Shown in pieces: positions 12,567-23,343 of a DNA stretch of 57,455 nucleotides. The stretch spans positions 1 to 57,455 of the forward strand of contig JAWQRO010000104.1 of the NCBI GenBank assembly GCA_033557835.1, written 5' to 3'. Origin of the DNA: Helochares maculicollis (lineage: Eukaryota > Arthropoda > Insecta > Coleoptera > Hydrophilidae). A program made the translations under genes and the position numbers. Below the pieces are notes generated by a model, which saw only the letters and a list, made by a program, of their open reading frames with translations, was not told the origin of the DNA and did no database searches. Within the stretch, counting starts at the first letter, position 1. Each line of letters starts with the position of its first letter.

Positions 12567-13218
12567 TGTTTTTAAAATGTGTTGCGTTTGAGTGTTGTTA
12601 GAAGCCCAGCTAGCGAGCCGACCTAACGCAGCGCAGAGCAAACCAGCGGATCACTTATGGTCCGAATTTGCGCAATTTTCCCTTGTTGCTAACGCTCAGT
12701 GTTCAAGCGCTAACGCAAGAACAACCAGCAGCGAGCTACCGTAAGTGCATACATACACTCGCAACATGTGTGTGCGTTTACATATGTTTCAACTCACGCC
12801 GTAATTAATCACATTAGTTTATACAATTTGGCCTTAACAATAAAACGAGCACGTTTCACTTTTGCTGGGTGGCAGCAAATGGAAGTTCCTCGAGCGAGAC
12901 GGATTGAAATCCTAATAGCGAATGGAAAGCTACTTATTTCAAGATAGGCGAAAACCTGATACATTACTCGGTATTTTAAGGAAGAATTAGTTGTCCTTAT
13001 CGACACGATTTTACCGATGAAATTAGCTTACAATAATTTTTGAAACTTCACTCCGGGAGTGTTTTCTCTTGACATTCTGGTAAAATTTGAAATGTCTCTT
13101 CTTGACCTTTTGCATTCGGCACTTCTAATAGAGACCAAGCAGAGCCTTTCACAGTCACAATGCTACTTTGACCCGAAATCATCGTTGACATCTTCGTCTT
13201 TGTTTTTGGTACAATCCT

Positions 13219-13241
13219 CAACATCAACATCAACATCAACA
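13219..13241. repeat. Hexanucleotide microsatellite (ATCAAC)n
   Basis: About four units of ATCAAC. On the minus strand it produces an Asp-Val dipeptide run inside a chance reading frame. Confidence 0.8.
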
Positions 13242-13549
13242 AAAATCTTTGAAATCAAGTCGCACCTCATTGATTGCAATTGAGTAATTGATGGCAATTT
13301 TTGAATGCTAGTAAGATAGTTTACAACCATCGCGAGAAAATTCGACGCCGAGGCTTCCACTGTTCTTTCAATAGTTTTACGGAATTTGTTATATTTGCAT
13401 ACCAACATAGTCGCATATCTGTATATCAAATTCTGCAACTTGAAGTGACAGTTAAGTAGTTTTTAGTTTCTTTCGTCATCAATTAAGAGTTTTTTGCATT
13501 TTGAATATAAAAGAAATGCACTTGAAGCATAAGAAAATAAATATCCGAT

Positions 13550-14816
13550 AAGAAGAAAAGGATCGCGAATTTTGAATTTTTGCGGGTTACGTATATCCGA
13601 ATTCCAATTTTTTTGTGAAGTTATGTCGGTACTCATGTCTCTCACTTATACCGACAAGTTCGGCCATTTTGCATGTTCAGTTAATTGTTGACAGCTGCTT
13701 TGCTTGCACATGTTTTGGCTCGTCTTCGATTTTTACCTATTCAAAAAAATGGATCAAAGAATCTGTATCATATTTTGTGTGAAAAACGAAATTAAGTGCG
13801 CGGATGCATTCCGAAAGTTGACTGTGGCATACAGACCGAAGCAAAGTTTATCGGTGGTACAAAATGTTCTCAGAAGGCCGAGAAGATGTGAACGAGCACT
13901 TCAACCATAGACCAAAAGTTAATGAAGTGAAGAAAATGCTATTGGCCAATCGTCGAATCACCTTTAGAGAAGTTGCTGAGGACCTAGACATATCGATTGG
14001 CTCGTGCTATTCGATTTTTATCAATGATTTGAGCATGAGACGGGTCGTCGCGAAATTCGTACCAAAATTGCTCGATTTCGACCAAAAACAGCTTCGCATG
14101 AAAATTGCTCATGAGCTGTTTGACTCTGTCCGCGACGTCCCAAATTTGCTCCAGAGGGTCATAACTGGTGACGAATCGTGGGTTTATGGGTATGACGTAG
14201 AAACTAAAGCTCAATCATCTCAATGGAAGCTGCCGCACGAACCAAGACGGAAAAAGCGCGCCAAGTTCGGTAAGTTTTGCTTACCGTTTTCTTCGATTGC
14301 AGGGGCGTGGTGCATTTTTGGCTCTTACCACAAGGTAGAACAGTGAATAGGGAATATTACTTGCAAGTTATGCGCAATTTGCGTGAAGCAATCCGCCAGA
14401 AACGCCCGGATTCGTCGAAGAACAAAAATTGGCTTTTACACCACGATAACGCCCCTGCTCACACATCGTTGCTTGTGCGCGACTTTTTGACCAAAAACAA
14501 CACACTAATGATGCCGCAGCCACCATATTCTTCAGATCTGGCCCCTGTGACTTTTTCTTGTTCCCGAAACTAAAGAGGCCCATGAAAGGACGACGCTACG
14601 CTAATATTGACGAGATAAAGATGGCATCGAAGGAGGAGCTGAACAAGATAAAGAAAAATGATTTTTTTTAAGTTCTTCGAAGATTGGAAAAAATGTTGGC
14701 ACAAGTGTATAATATCTCATGAAGATTACTTTGGAGGGAACAAAATGGATATTTATGAATTAATAAATAATTTTTGAAAAAACACAAAATTCGCGATACT
14801 TTTTGAACACACCTCG
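13550..14816 (+). mobile_element. Mariner element with recognisable right inverted repeat
   Basis: The right end is TCGCGATACTTTTTGAACAC followed by ACCTCG, with TA at 14,817-14,818. The inner part of the repeat is mirrored near 13,560 (GATCGCGAATTTTGAATTTT), but the outermost left bases have diverged, so the left boundary is approximate. It contains the transposase pseudogene at 13,749-14,671 and a normal-length 3' region. Confidence 0.88.
13749..14671 (+). pseudogene. DD34D mariner transposase, broken by three frameshifts
   Basis: The start MDQRICIIFCVKNEIKCADA is at 13,749. The frame changes near 13,845 to FSEGREDVNEHF and an HTH region ITFREVAEDLDISIGSCYSI. The first catalytic motif is VITGDESWVYGYD, near 14,160. 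A second frameshift near 14,275 leads to GRTVNREYYLQVMRNLREAI and LLHHDNAPAHTS (second Asp). A third near 14,548 leads to DFFLFPKLKRPMKGRR (third Asp) and a stop at 14,671. With the frames corrected, 34 residues lie between the last two Asp. All three catalytic Asp codons survive, but there is no continuous frame. Confidence 0.9.
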
Positions 14817-14879
14817 TACTTCTTCATTGCAAGCTAAAAGCAACTAGATTCCCCAAGAATCTAAGACTATTGAAATGAT

Positions 14880-15420
14880 AAAGCGGGTAGAATCGATGAC
14901 AGAGATCAAAGAGATTATGAATGGCCGAAAGTGATATGTTGTAGAAATTGGAGAGCTTATGAAAGAAATCGAGTAGTTAAAACAGAAGGTTGTGAAAATG
15001 AAGAGAAATAAATAAACAGAGATTTAAAAAAGAGCTGTATAATCTTATGAGCAACAATTTCTAGAGGCAATCCAAAAGCTGAAATTCAACGAATCATAAA
15101 TAAATTTACCAAAGAGGTATGAGGCATCCGTCATTCAAGCCGTGAATGAGAAAACCATATTTTCTAGCCGAGAAGCAAATTTGGAAACATTATCGAAATA
15201 ATGAGGATGAATAAAGAGCTGAAAGGTGCTGAAGTTTATCAATATCCAATACACCTAAAAATAAATAGTAATACAGACAATGTCAATAGGAAAAGCAGAT
15301 GTGAGCAAACAAAAGAGTGAAAATATTCTGAAGAGGATTCCAGTAGCTAAGTTTAAAAGAAGAACTGTAGACATGGAGGAAGAAACTACACGTGCTAGAG
15401 CAACAACAGGTAGGTAAAAT
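14880..15420 (+). pseudogene. Possible ORF1 remnant of a non-LTR retrotransposon
   Basis: A purine-rich region reads, with stops, EIKEIMNGRK, VVEIGELMKEIE, LKQKVVKMKRNK and later RMNKELKGAEVY. The heptad-like Leu/Glu/Lys pattern followed by a MNKELKG-type segment resembles coiled-coil ORF1 proteins of some insect LINEs. No zinc knuckle or reverse transcriptase is attached. The low-complexity A-rich composition could mimic this, so it is tentative. Confidence 0.35.
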
Positions 15421-16069
15421 ACAATCAGGACATCAAAAAAACAAAAAAGGTAAAACTAAACAATCAACTTGACCAAAATGGGCAATCAATGATAATGAAC
15501 TAGCAACAAAACGAACAACAAAAAGAGAGAGAATGATCTACTGGCAATATAAGAAAAAAGCAGGTAGAGAACGGAATAATGAACATAAATACCAACAACA
15601 ACTGAAAATCGAGACATGATTCGTAGTGTAGAAACACTTTTAGAAAAAATAGTAGTCTGCTAAAATCTGCTTTATAAAAATTAGGTAAACCGAAATCGAA
15701 GTCTTCTCTTGGCATTATGGCAAATTTCATCTCCTATTACTTCCGATACTTCAAATAAACACTAGATGTCCTCTTTCACAGTTCCAATGGAGAAATAGAA
15801 ACTCGGGAAGAAAAAATTGGGATTGTGAGAATGACAAGACAGTCGTGTTAATTTACCAAAAAATAAACTGTATTTAAAGGATAAAATTCTAGATATGAAA
15901 CAACTAACGATCGAAGTTACAGATATGAAATGAATATCCTTTCTGAAAAACAATGAAGTGCATTGAAAATTTTGAGCAGGATTTATAATTCATTAAGAAT
16001 TAAAAAAATAGGGGTCAACCCTAAAATTCGTGCTAAATATTCAGCAAATAAACCAATAGAGAATATGAA
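15421..16069. other. A-rich stretch without a recognised gene
   Basis: Possibly a continuation of the decayed retroelement to the left, but no motif supports this. Confidence 0.35.
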
Positions 16070-17177
16070 TTAGGTCTATCGGAATGTTCTGTCAATTTTT
16101 AAAATATAACCAAAATGTAGAAGTTTTGTATCTTTAATAATTACTGGTGTACAAGTTCATTATTATTAATAATATCTTGCCAGCGTAATGGTAACTTATA
16201 AATGCCATTTTTTAAAAACGCACTTTTCTTTAGAGGCGAAGAACTCAACTAGGACTTGTTTGTTATGGCCTTAGTTTTTGATTTTTTTCCGTGTAAAAAA
16301 TTATCCAAACTTCAAAATAAATCAAAATGGTGCTAGATCAGGGGAGTATGGTGGGTGCGGGAGAATTTCCCACCCTGTCTCTGCTATTTTCTGGCGAGTC
16401 CACACAGCAGCATGTGGCATGATGAAGGATGTTGTTCTTCCTACTGAACAACGCCGGTCTCTTTGCTCAAATCGTCTAATTGTTAACAATATTTCTCTGA
16501 ATTGAGTCTGTCATTGGGTTTTAAAAGTTCATAATGTACTGGTCCTTGAGTATCCCACCAAATACACAACATTCTTTTATTCAGGCTTAAGCTCGGTTTA
16601 GAGGTGGAAGGGGCAGACTGTCCAGGTTCACAGTATGCTCTTTTTCTGACGATATTTTCGTAAGTAATCTACTTTTAATCCCCAAGATCATCCGGTCTAA
16701 GAAGGGCTCGATATTGTTCCGTTCTGTAATCTCCGATGTTGTCAAAAATGGAGCTTGCTCTAACATGACCTTGATAATACCGTCATTGATTGAAGATGTA
16801 CGCCCAAAGCGTGGTATATCAGTAAGGTTGGAATCACGTTCTTTAAATTTATCGAACCATTTCCTGCATGTTTTATCATAAACTGTATCTTCACCAAACA
16901 CTTTTATTAAATTTCTACACGCTTCTGTAGCATTTCTTCTTTGTTGAAACCCGAAAAAAATTCATTGACGTATATGCTCTTTATCAGTAACCAGGTTTAC
17001 GCAATGGAATCACAATTTATACTGACTCAGATCATCTTTATTTCAGTTAATAAACAAAGTCACATATGTTTATATGTGCGAATAGACAGAGACCGTCGTA
17101 TATGGCTCAAATGAGCATACGCATGCAAGTTGAAACTTGATATTGCAATATCAAACAGAACATTCCGGTAAACCTAA
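16070..17177 (-). mobile_element. Decayed mariner with both terminal repeats preserved
   Basis: The left end TTAGGTCTATCGGAATGTTC and the complement of the right end (TTAGGTTTACCGGAATGTTC) match closely, with TA after the right end at 17,178-17,179. The minus strand encodes GEDTVYDKTCRKWFDKFKE (HTH_48-like N-terminus, near 16,850-16,905), RFGRTSSINDG, and NNIEPFLDRMI. Further on come SLNKRMLC-type sequence near 16,570 and KRPALFSRKNNILHHA near 16,430, where the DNARPH motif has been lost. Many stops and frameshifts are present. The element is about 1.1 kb, slightly shorter than usual. Confidence 0.85.
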
Positions 17178-17179
17178 TA

Positions 17180-19290
17180 ATGTGATTTAAATAATTTGTA
17201 ATATCAGATAATTGTGAAGCGAAAGAATATGAGAAGACATGAGAAGAGGTCAGCAGGCAAAATTAGCAATCAAGAAAATACAAATGATAATTGACACAAA
17301 AAGAGATTTCATGTAGCAAACTATAAAAAAGTACTTAAATTCGATGTAAAGAGATAAAAAAGGAACATGGATATCTCCAGACAAAAACCAATCAACCACA
17401 TCCACCACGTATTGATACGGAAGCAAAACACGAACCTCAACCTAAATATCAGAAGCATTAATCTACTGAAGTTTTCATTAATACTTAGTAAAAATGAAAT
17501 GCAAAAAGTTATGAAAAAATACACTTTAAACAATAATATGAAAATAAAAGCTTTGGGCAAGCTTCTGGACCTACCGCTGAACAGCAATTACTGAACTCTT
17601 ACTGTTTTTTTTTAATTCTACTTTTCAATCAGCCTGCTTCAAGTTCCTCTGGTGGTAGTTTGGTTACTTTAAATTTACTACGCTAAAGACCATCTTGTTG
17701 AGAAGTGATCACTTTTAACGATACATTGCAACATAGACTCGCATTTAGAAACATATGCGCTCAAATTTCAATACAACAAACACATGCCAAAAACACATTA
17801 GTCTAACAAAATGGACTTTACCACCTTCTACAAAAGCCTAAGAAGCTCATCAAGCTTACAACACGACGCACAATTGCCTAAGCATTAAAATCTTTAAGCA
17901 TTAAGGAAATGTATGCATAATAAATGGCCAAAGAATGAACCCTGAAACACAAACCAATTTGTTTACACCTTTAAATTATACATAATAAAGGAGTTCTGTT
18001 GACAGTAGAGGCACGAACCGCTAATAAAATCCTCTGCAATCTAGTATCGGGACGTGCGAAATTCAGATGCTAAATGACTGAATAGTAAATGTATATACAA
18101 TAAGTAAGTGTATTTTTGCAGCAGCCAAACCACAACTCGACCTCGTGCAATTTATTAATTTATGAATTTGTACGTTTGCTCTCTTGATTATGGGTGTGTG
18201 CTTTTCAATTTCTCATCCTCCGGAGAATAGAGTGTAGTACGTCAATGAGATAATGATCGATAGTCAGCGCTACAATAGATGTTTAAATATTTTTGTAAAC
18301 GATCACTTAGGCCTCGTTTCCTAAAAATATCTTAAGAAAATATTGGAAAGTGTACTAAATGGTTTTAATCAAATTTTTGTTTGACGAGCTAAAAATAGAA
18401 GCTGGCGTGGCGGTTTTATGTGTTTGAATTTATGTAAACGATGTAGGTGCAAAGGTTGAGCACTTGGGGTCAAATAGTACAGGAGATGCTAATGCCGAGA
18501 ACGAAATCGGTAAATGACAGAAACATCGCAATCGAAATTTATTAGCCGCAATAAAGAATAACTTTGATCATAATGACGATGATGGTTAAGTTCCAAAACT
18601 GATGGGAAATTTGGCAAATAGTTCGGTTAGGAACGTGCCGCAAGCCCAACTAATTATAACCAAAATATTTTAGTTTCAAAATGATTTACGTCAAACAGAA
18701 ATTGTTGGAAAAAAGACATCGCGTCCTTCTTAGAAGTCAAAATTATTCAAACGTTCCCATCTATCAACGTTTTATCGGTCATCGCTGGTGTTTTAAAATA
18801 GGTGAAAAACTGCCTAGTCGGTTTAAGATTTGTTGTTATTTGCTGGGATAACAGGCGTTAATTGAGATTGTGCAACTTGTGCTATAAAATATCAAATTTT
18901 GTTTTTGCAGCTGGTATTAGTTTCATTTGAATAGGCACATATTCCATTTTTACTTAGTAATCAGTCAAGTAATATATTTGAACGTCTTGCAAGGATCAAG
19001 TTTAGAATTATGCATTTTAATAAAAGCATATTCAATTCAAATATCACTTCTTGTAAAATGCAGAAAAAGTTAACGTTGCATTGAATATTTCTTTCTATGA
19101 AGTTCAAGTGTTTTTCTGAATTTATATTCAAGCAAGGCTCAAGTATAAATTTCAGGAGTATATTTCTTATATTATGAATTAAAATAAAAAACATCATCCA
19201 CAATGTCGTATTTTAAGTCTCCGAATTACATTCAATCACAAAAATTACACCATCGAAATCAAAAATTAAAAATTAATTAATCTAACTGTC
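17180..19290. other. AT-rich stretch, nothing recognised
   Basis: Only short chance frames on both strands; no TE termini, exon or RNA structure that I can support. Confidence 0.45.
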
Positions 19291-19299
19291 AGATTTTCA

Positions 19300-19810
19300 G
19301 TGTCAAGGACACGTAATCTAAGGTTTTAGAATTAAAATCGAGAAATTCAGGACTCAACTTAACAGGATTACAAACCCAAACATCCAGGTTTACTACAGGA
19401 CTATGAAACGGATAGAAAGTAGGAAATCAAAGGTTAAAAGATAAATTTTTTAAAATATCTCGACTAAAAATCCAAACTTATCTAAGATCAAAAACGAATA
19501 TAGAATCGCAATCTAAGATTTAAGAATGACAAATTAAAACTATCAAAACTGTGACCTAAGAATCGTGAAAAAAAACCTTCGAGATGAAGCATTTCAAATA
19601 TCAGAATTGAAAAGTGCCGACACTTGAAAATATAAAACTATAATTATAGATTTAGTAGTAAAATCCTTAATATTTCAGGATTAAAAATGCAGTACTTCTA
19701 GATTAAAACTTTATGGTTTGAAAATAACACTTGCTTCCAGTACAAAAATCTGGAGTGATGATATCTAATTCTAAAGATTTTAAATCCAAGATTGCGAATA
19801 GAATCAACAC
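19300..19810. repeat. Possible very worn short-period repeat
   Basis: The motif family ATCTAAGGTTTTAGAATTAAAA and its variants (AATCTAAGATTTAAGAATGA, GTGACCTAAGAATC, TTTCAGGATTAAAAATGC) recurs irregularly. It suggests a decayed minisatellite, but the period is not constant, and low-complexity AT sequence could produce the impression. Confidence 0.3.
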
Positions 19811-20129
19811 AAATACGCGTTTGGGATACCAAAGTAGTTAACTTAAATAAATTTGTTCTTCATGGTTCTCTACGTCTCAATAGTTGACACATATTTACAA
19901 TACACTCAAAGAGTCTGAAGACTATAATTATTGTAAATGTAGAAGCTTCCAATAGATGAAGATCCGTCAAAATCTCCAGCATTGTTCATGATCGCAATAC
20001 TTTATCTGTACCATACTTGAGGGCAGGGTAATGAGATATTATACGAGATCTAATTTGCTGTAAATGATAACATGGCATTGATCCCGAAATTTCAATACAA
20101 TATTGAGCAAGTGATAGGTACATGTCAGA

Positions 20130-21318
20130 ATGGGTTGAATTTACTGAGACTGGTGCGCAGAATATCTTAGGCAATACATCCTTGTATTGCCGCTAGGTTC
20201 TATCAGGCTTATATTAGGTCTATTTTAGACTATGGCTCTACTATCTACGGAACAACTAGAAAGACAAACCTCGAAAATATTAACAGAACTCAATATGAAG
20301 CAATTAGGATTTGCCTGGGTGCCATAAGTTCGTTCCCAAATATTCTGCTACTGGCAGGAAGCAAAGAATATCCAATCGACCTTCAACGCAAACTTTTAGT
20401 TAAAAAGCATTTATTTATTTAAATGCATTCCAATACGATGACACTAAACGCTTATAAATTATTTGCCGACTATCACATTTCGTACTGATAGATAAGTATT
20501 GGATAAAGAAAACCGCGCCCAGATTGGTTGATGCATCTATAGAGCTATCATCAGCAACTATCCAAATCTTTAAAACAACCATTACGAAGTTCTTCAATCA
20601 CTTGTGCATGAACTGCAGCCGACTTGTGGAATACCCAAAATTTAGAGTTGACCTCTTTATCGATAAAATTGTATTTCTGAATTGGCTGAGCAAATATGCA
20701 AATTGTACAAAATTCTACACTGATAGATCTTCTTCATCTGCTGTTGGCCCAGCCTTTTGGTTCGAGGAGGAAAATATCGTAAAATCATTTAAGCTAAATA
20801 ATAAACTTTCAAGTCTCAGCGCAGAAGCATTCGTAATTCTTGAGGCGTTCAAACATATTCTGCCCTAGGTCTCTCTACCATAGATAATGCCGTGATTGTT
20901 AGTAATAGTAAATCATTTCTTGTTACCATTAAGCAATTTCACCCTGACAAATAGACACATCCATTTGAAGCACATTTAATCGACCTACTCGCAAAACGGT
21001 ATGCTCTAGACACAACTGTGAGATTTCTGTGATCTCATAGCCATTTTGGTGTAGAGAGAAAGAAAGGAGCAGACAAATTGGTAAGGAAAAGCCAAAAGAA
21101 ACAGTATTTTAATGATAAACTTATTTCTTGTTCCCGAATTGGCTTAAATATAAACATTTGAGTAAGAATCTTTTAAGCTAGACTTACGAGAAGGAGATTT
21201 ACTCAGGAACGTCTTCCCTCTCACCTACACTGGTTGGAAATATTCCCTTGTCCTTTTGTGGATGTGATCGACTGTGTGTGGGAGACTTGTACCACACAAT
21301 GTTTTTATGCTCTAATTA
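20130..21318 (+). pseudogene. Non-LTR retrotransposon remnant: RT C-terminus and RNase H
   Basis: From about 20,140 the plus strand reads NLLRLVRRIS, HPCIAARFYQAYIRSILDYG and RICLGAISSFP, the usual segment after the reverse transcriptase of jockey/I-type elements. A frameshift precedes 20,524, where a 114-residue frame opens. It includes CTKFYTDRSSSSAVGPAFWF and SLSAEAFVILEAF, which supply RNase H Asp and Glu. After another frameshift near 20,866, VSNSKSFL has Asn where RNase H normally has Asp, and KKGADKL fits the last Asp motif. CPFCGCDRL near 21,250 and FLCSNY near 21,305 look like the C-terminal Cys/His finger. A mariner then interrupts the element. Confidence 0.82.
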
Positions 21319-21320
21319 TA

Positions 21321-22169
21321 TTAGGTGCGCAAATAAGTTCTCGCTCTTTATCAATAGATGACTCCAGCAGCAAGAAGTACTTGCTTCATCATTAGGAGTT
21401 ACCAGCCAAGCTATTTCCAAGCAATTGCATGCGTTGGGAATGATTCAAAAGCAAGGAACTTGGGTTCCTTATGATTTGAAGCCAAGGGATGTTGAACGTT
21501 TTCTTCATTGCATCGTGACGGGTGATGAAAAATGGATTCATTACAGCAACCCAAAGAAAAGGAAGTCATGGGGACTGCCCGATCATGTTTCTACGTCTTC
21601 GGCTCGGCCAAATATTCACGCTTCGAAGGTTATGCTGTTTATTTGGTGGGACCAGGTCAGTGTTATTTATTATGAACTATTAAAACCGAACGAAACTATC
21701 ACTGGGGAACGGTATCAACTTCAATTGATGTGATTGAGCTGAGCGTTGCGCGAAAAACAGCCAAAATACAAGAAGAGACACGAAAAAGTGATTCTACACC
21801 ATGACAGCGCTCGGCCTCACGTTGCTAAACACGTTAATACCTACCTGGAAACGCTCAAATGGGAAGTCCTACCCCACCCGCCATATTCTCCTGATATTGC
21901 GCCGTCCGATTATTACTTGTTCCGTTCGATGGCACATGGTCTGGCTGATCAGCAGTTCCGCTCATGTGAAGACATTAAAAAATGGATTGATTCGTGAATA
22001 GCCTCAAAAGATGAACACCTTTACCGTAACGGTATTGGTGCTCTGCCAGAAAGATGGAAAAGTTGTAGCTAGCGATGGGCTAGCTACTTTAAATGATTCA
22101 TTTGTAACCATTTTTTTACAATAAAGTTGCATTTAAAAAAAAACGACGAGAACTTAGTTGCGCATCTAA
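21321..22169 (+). mobile_element. 849-bp internally deleted mariner, both inverted repeats intact
   Basis: Ends read TTAGGTGCGCAAATAAGTTC on the left and the complement of GAACTTAGTTGCGCATCTAA on the right, with TA duplicated at 21,319-21,320 and 22,170-22,171. About 400 bp is missing. The N-terminal part begins abruptly with QQEVLASSLGVTSQAISKQL, and there is a second gap between DVER and FLHCIVTGDEKW. It sits inside the retrotransposon remnant. Confidence 0.92.
21360..22070 (+). pseudogene. Mariner transposase pseudogene with catalytic triad still readable
   Basis: All three catalytic Asp motifs remain: VTGDEKWIHY (about 21,520), LHHDSARPH (about 21,795) and YSPDIAPSDYYLF, with 34 residues between the last two. 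The frame from 21,425 to about 22,050 is broken only by TGA codons at about 21,731, 21,740 and 21,995. The first two stand where CGA (Arg) is expected and the third where TGG (Trp) is expected, so all are C-to-T or G-to-A type changes. A small indel follows near 22,055. The N-terminal DNA-binding part is deleted. Confidence 0.85.
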
Positions 22170-22171
22170 TA

Positions 22172-22320
22172 GATACACATCAAACATATCTATTTGTTCA
22201 CTATTCAGCAAACACGTTTCTTTACCCACTTTAATTATAGGACTCTTGAGTAGCAACAACTATGAGATATATCAAATAATTCATGTAAAACATCTAAATG
22301 TGTCCTTCCCTTTGTTAGCC
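22172..22320 (+). pseudogene. Distal C-terminus of the interrupted non-LTR retrotransposon
   Basis: Directly after the mariner the plus strand reads SICSLFSKHVSLPTLIIGLL, then SSNNYEIYQIIHVKHLNV. This has the character of the C-terminal tail of such ORF2 proteins (a short-helix, LL-x4-Y-x-I-pattern). It continues the protein interrupted at 21,318, so the mariner insertion explains the gap. Sequence after about 22,320 is unassigned. Confidence 0.6.
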
Positions 22321-22756
22321 TACTTTTCAACCGTGAAACCGAATACAATCATGAAAGTCGTCTTCAAGGTTCCCTAGACGTGAAGTGAGAGCATCCTTTG
22401 TCTCAATCTCAATTAAAATAGGAAATAAACAAACAGGTGACTCGCTAACGGGTAGGTTTTCCAAGCAAGTATATAAGAAACAAATACTATAAACAAATAC
22501 AAAGGACTTGGAACAAGGGGAAAAAGAAATATAAAGAAGAATAGCAATTCAAAAAGGAACCAAATTCAGGAGTTCAAATTTGTTGCTTTAGGTTACAAAA
22601 TGCAACATTTCTGTAAACTTTCAGGAATAATGCAGGATTCTAGTATAAGAAAATTTAAAGTAATCTAGTTGTCAGAATTGACAATATTCATTCTGAATAT
22701 CAACCTGATTTGCATAATTAGCTATAAAATAAAAATTCAGTTGCTTCTCTTACTTG

Positions 22757-22955
22757 GTGGAAATGTATTTAAGGAATAGACACGCTTAGAATCGTAAGCT
22801 GCTGTCGTTTCTCAATCTTATTATAATTGCTAATTACATTTTAAACTGTGTTTATTACTTAATGCTTCCTCATTATGCAAGGGCTGAGCAATCGAAGCGA
22901 GCGAATCCTTAGTAAGCGAAGCTTATTCGGTATTTGATGTATTCTGCCTTTTCCG
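22757..22955. repeat. Fold-back family copy: inner hairpin plus right arm
   Basis: TTTAAGGAATAGACACGCTT near 22,768 is inverted at 22,845-22,865 (GTGTTTATTACTTAATGC). The right arm follows: CGAAGCGAGCGAATCCTTAG, then TAAGCGAAGCTTATTCGGT. The last 70 bases match 29,860-29,930, including the flanking TGTATTCTGCCTTT. The GC-rich left arm is missing here. Confidence 0.7.
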
Positions 22956-23343
22956 TCTCATGCGCGTTCACAAAAGACCAAGAGCTGAGCCATGTTTTGA
23001 GATATGCAGATAAAGTCTCTGGTCATTATATTTCTTTCCATGGCTCGCCTAATACGAAACTTTAAAACTTTAAAAACCTGCAGTTACGATGCTCCGATTG
23101 AGTCGAAATTTTGGTTAAGCTTGCTTATCTATATGTCTTAAAAGTTGACACAGATTTTCGATTCAAACACTGAAGGTGAATGTTTTCATGACCAACAGTT
23201 TTTCTTTGCTATAGTAAAATAAACTGTAACAGACTAAAACTGTTTTAAAAACATTCACATATTATACACAAAGGACGCCATCAGTGAATTCAATATAAGA
23301 CTAGTAGATTGAAAAGAGAACAGAAGCAGAAAAACAACAACAG

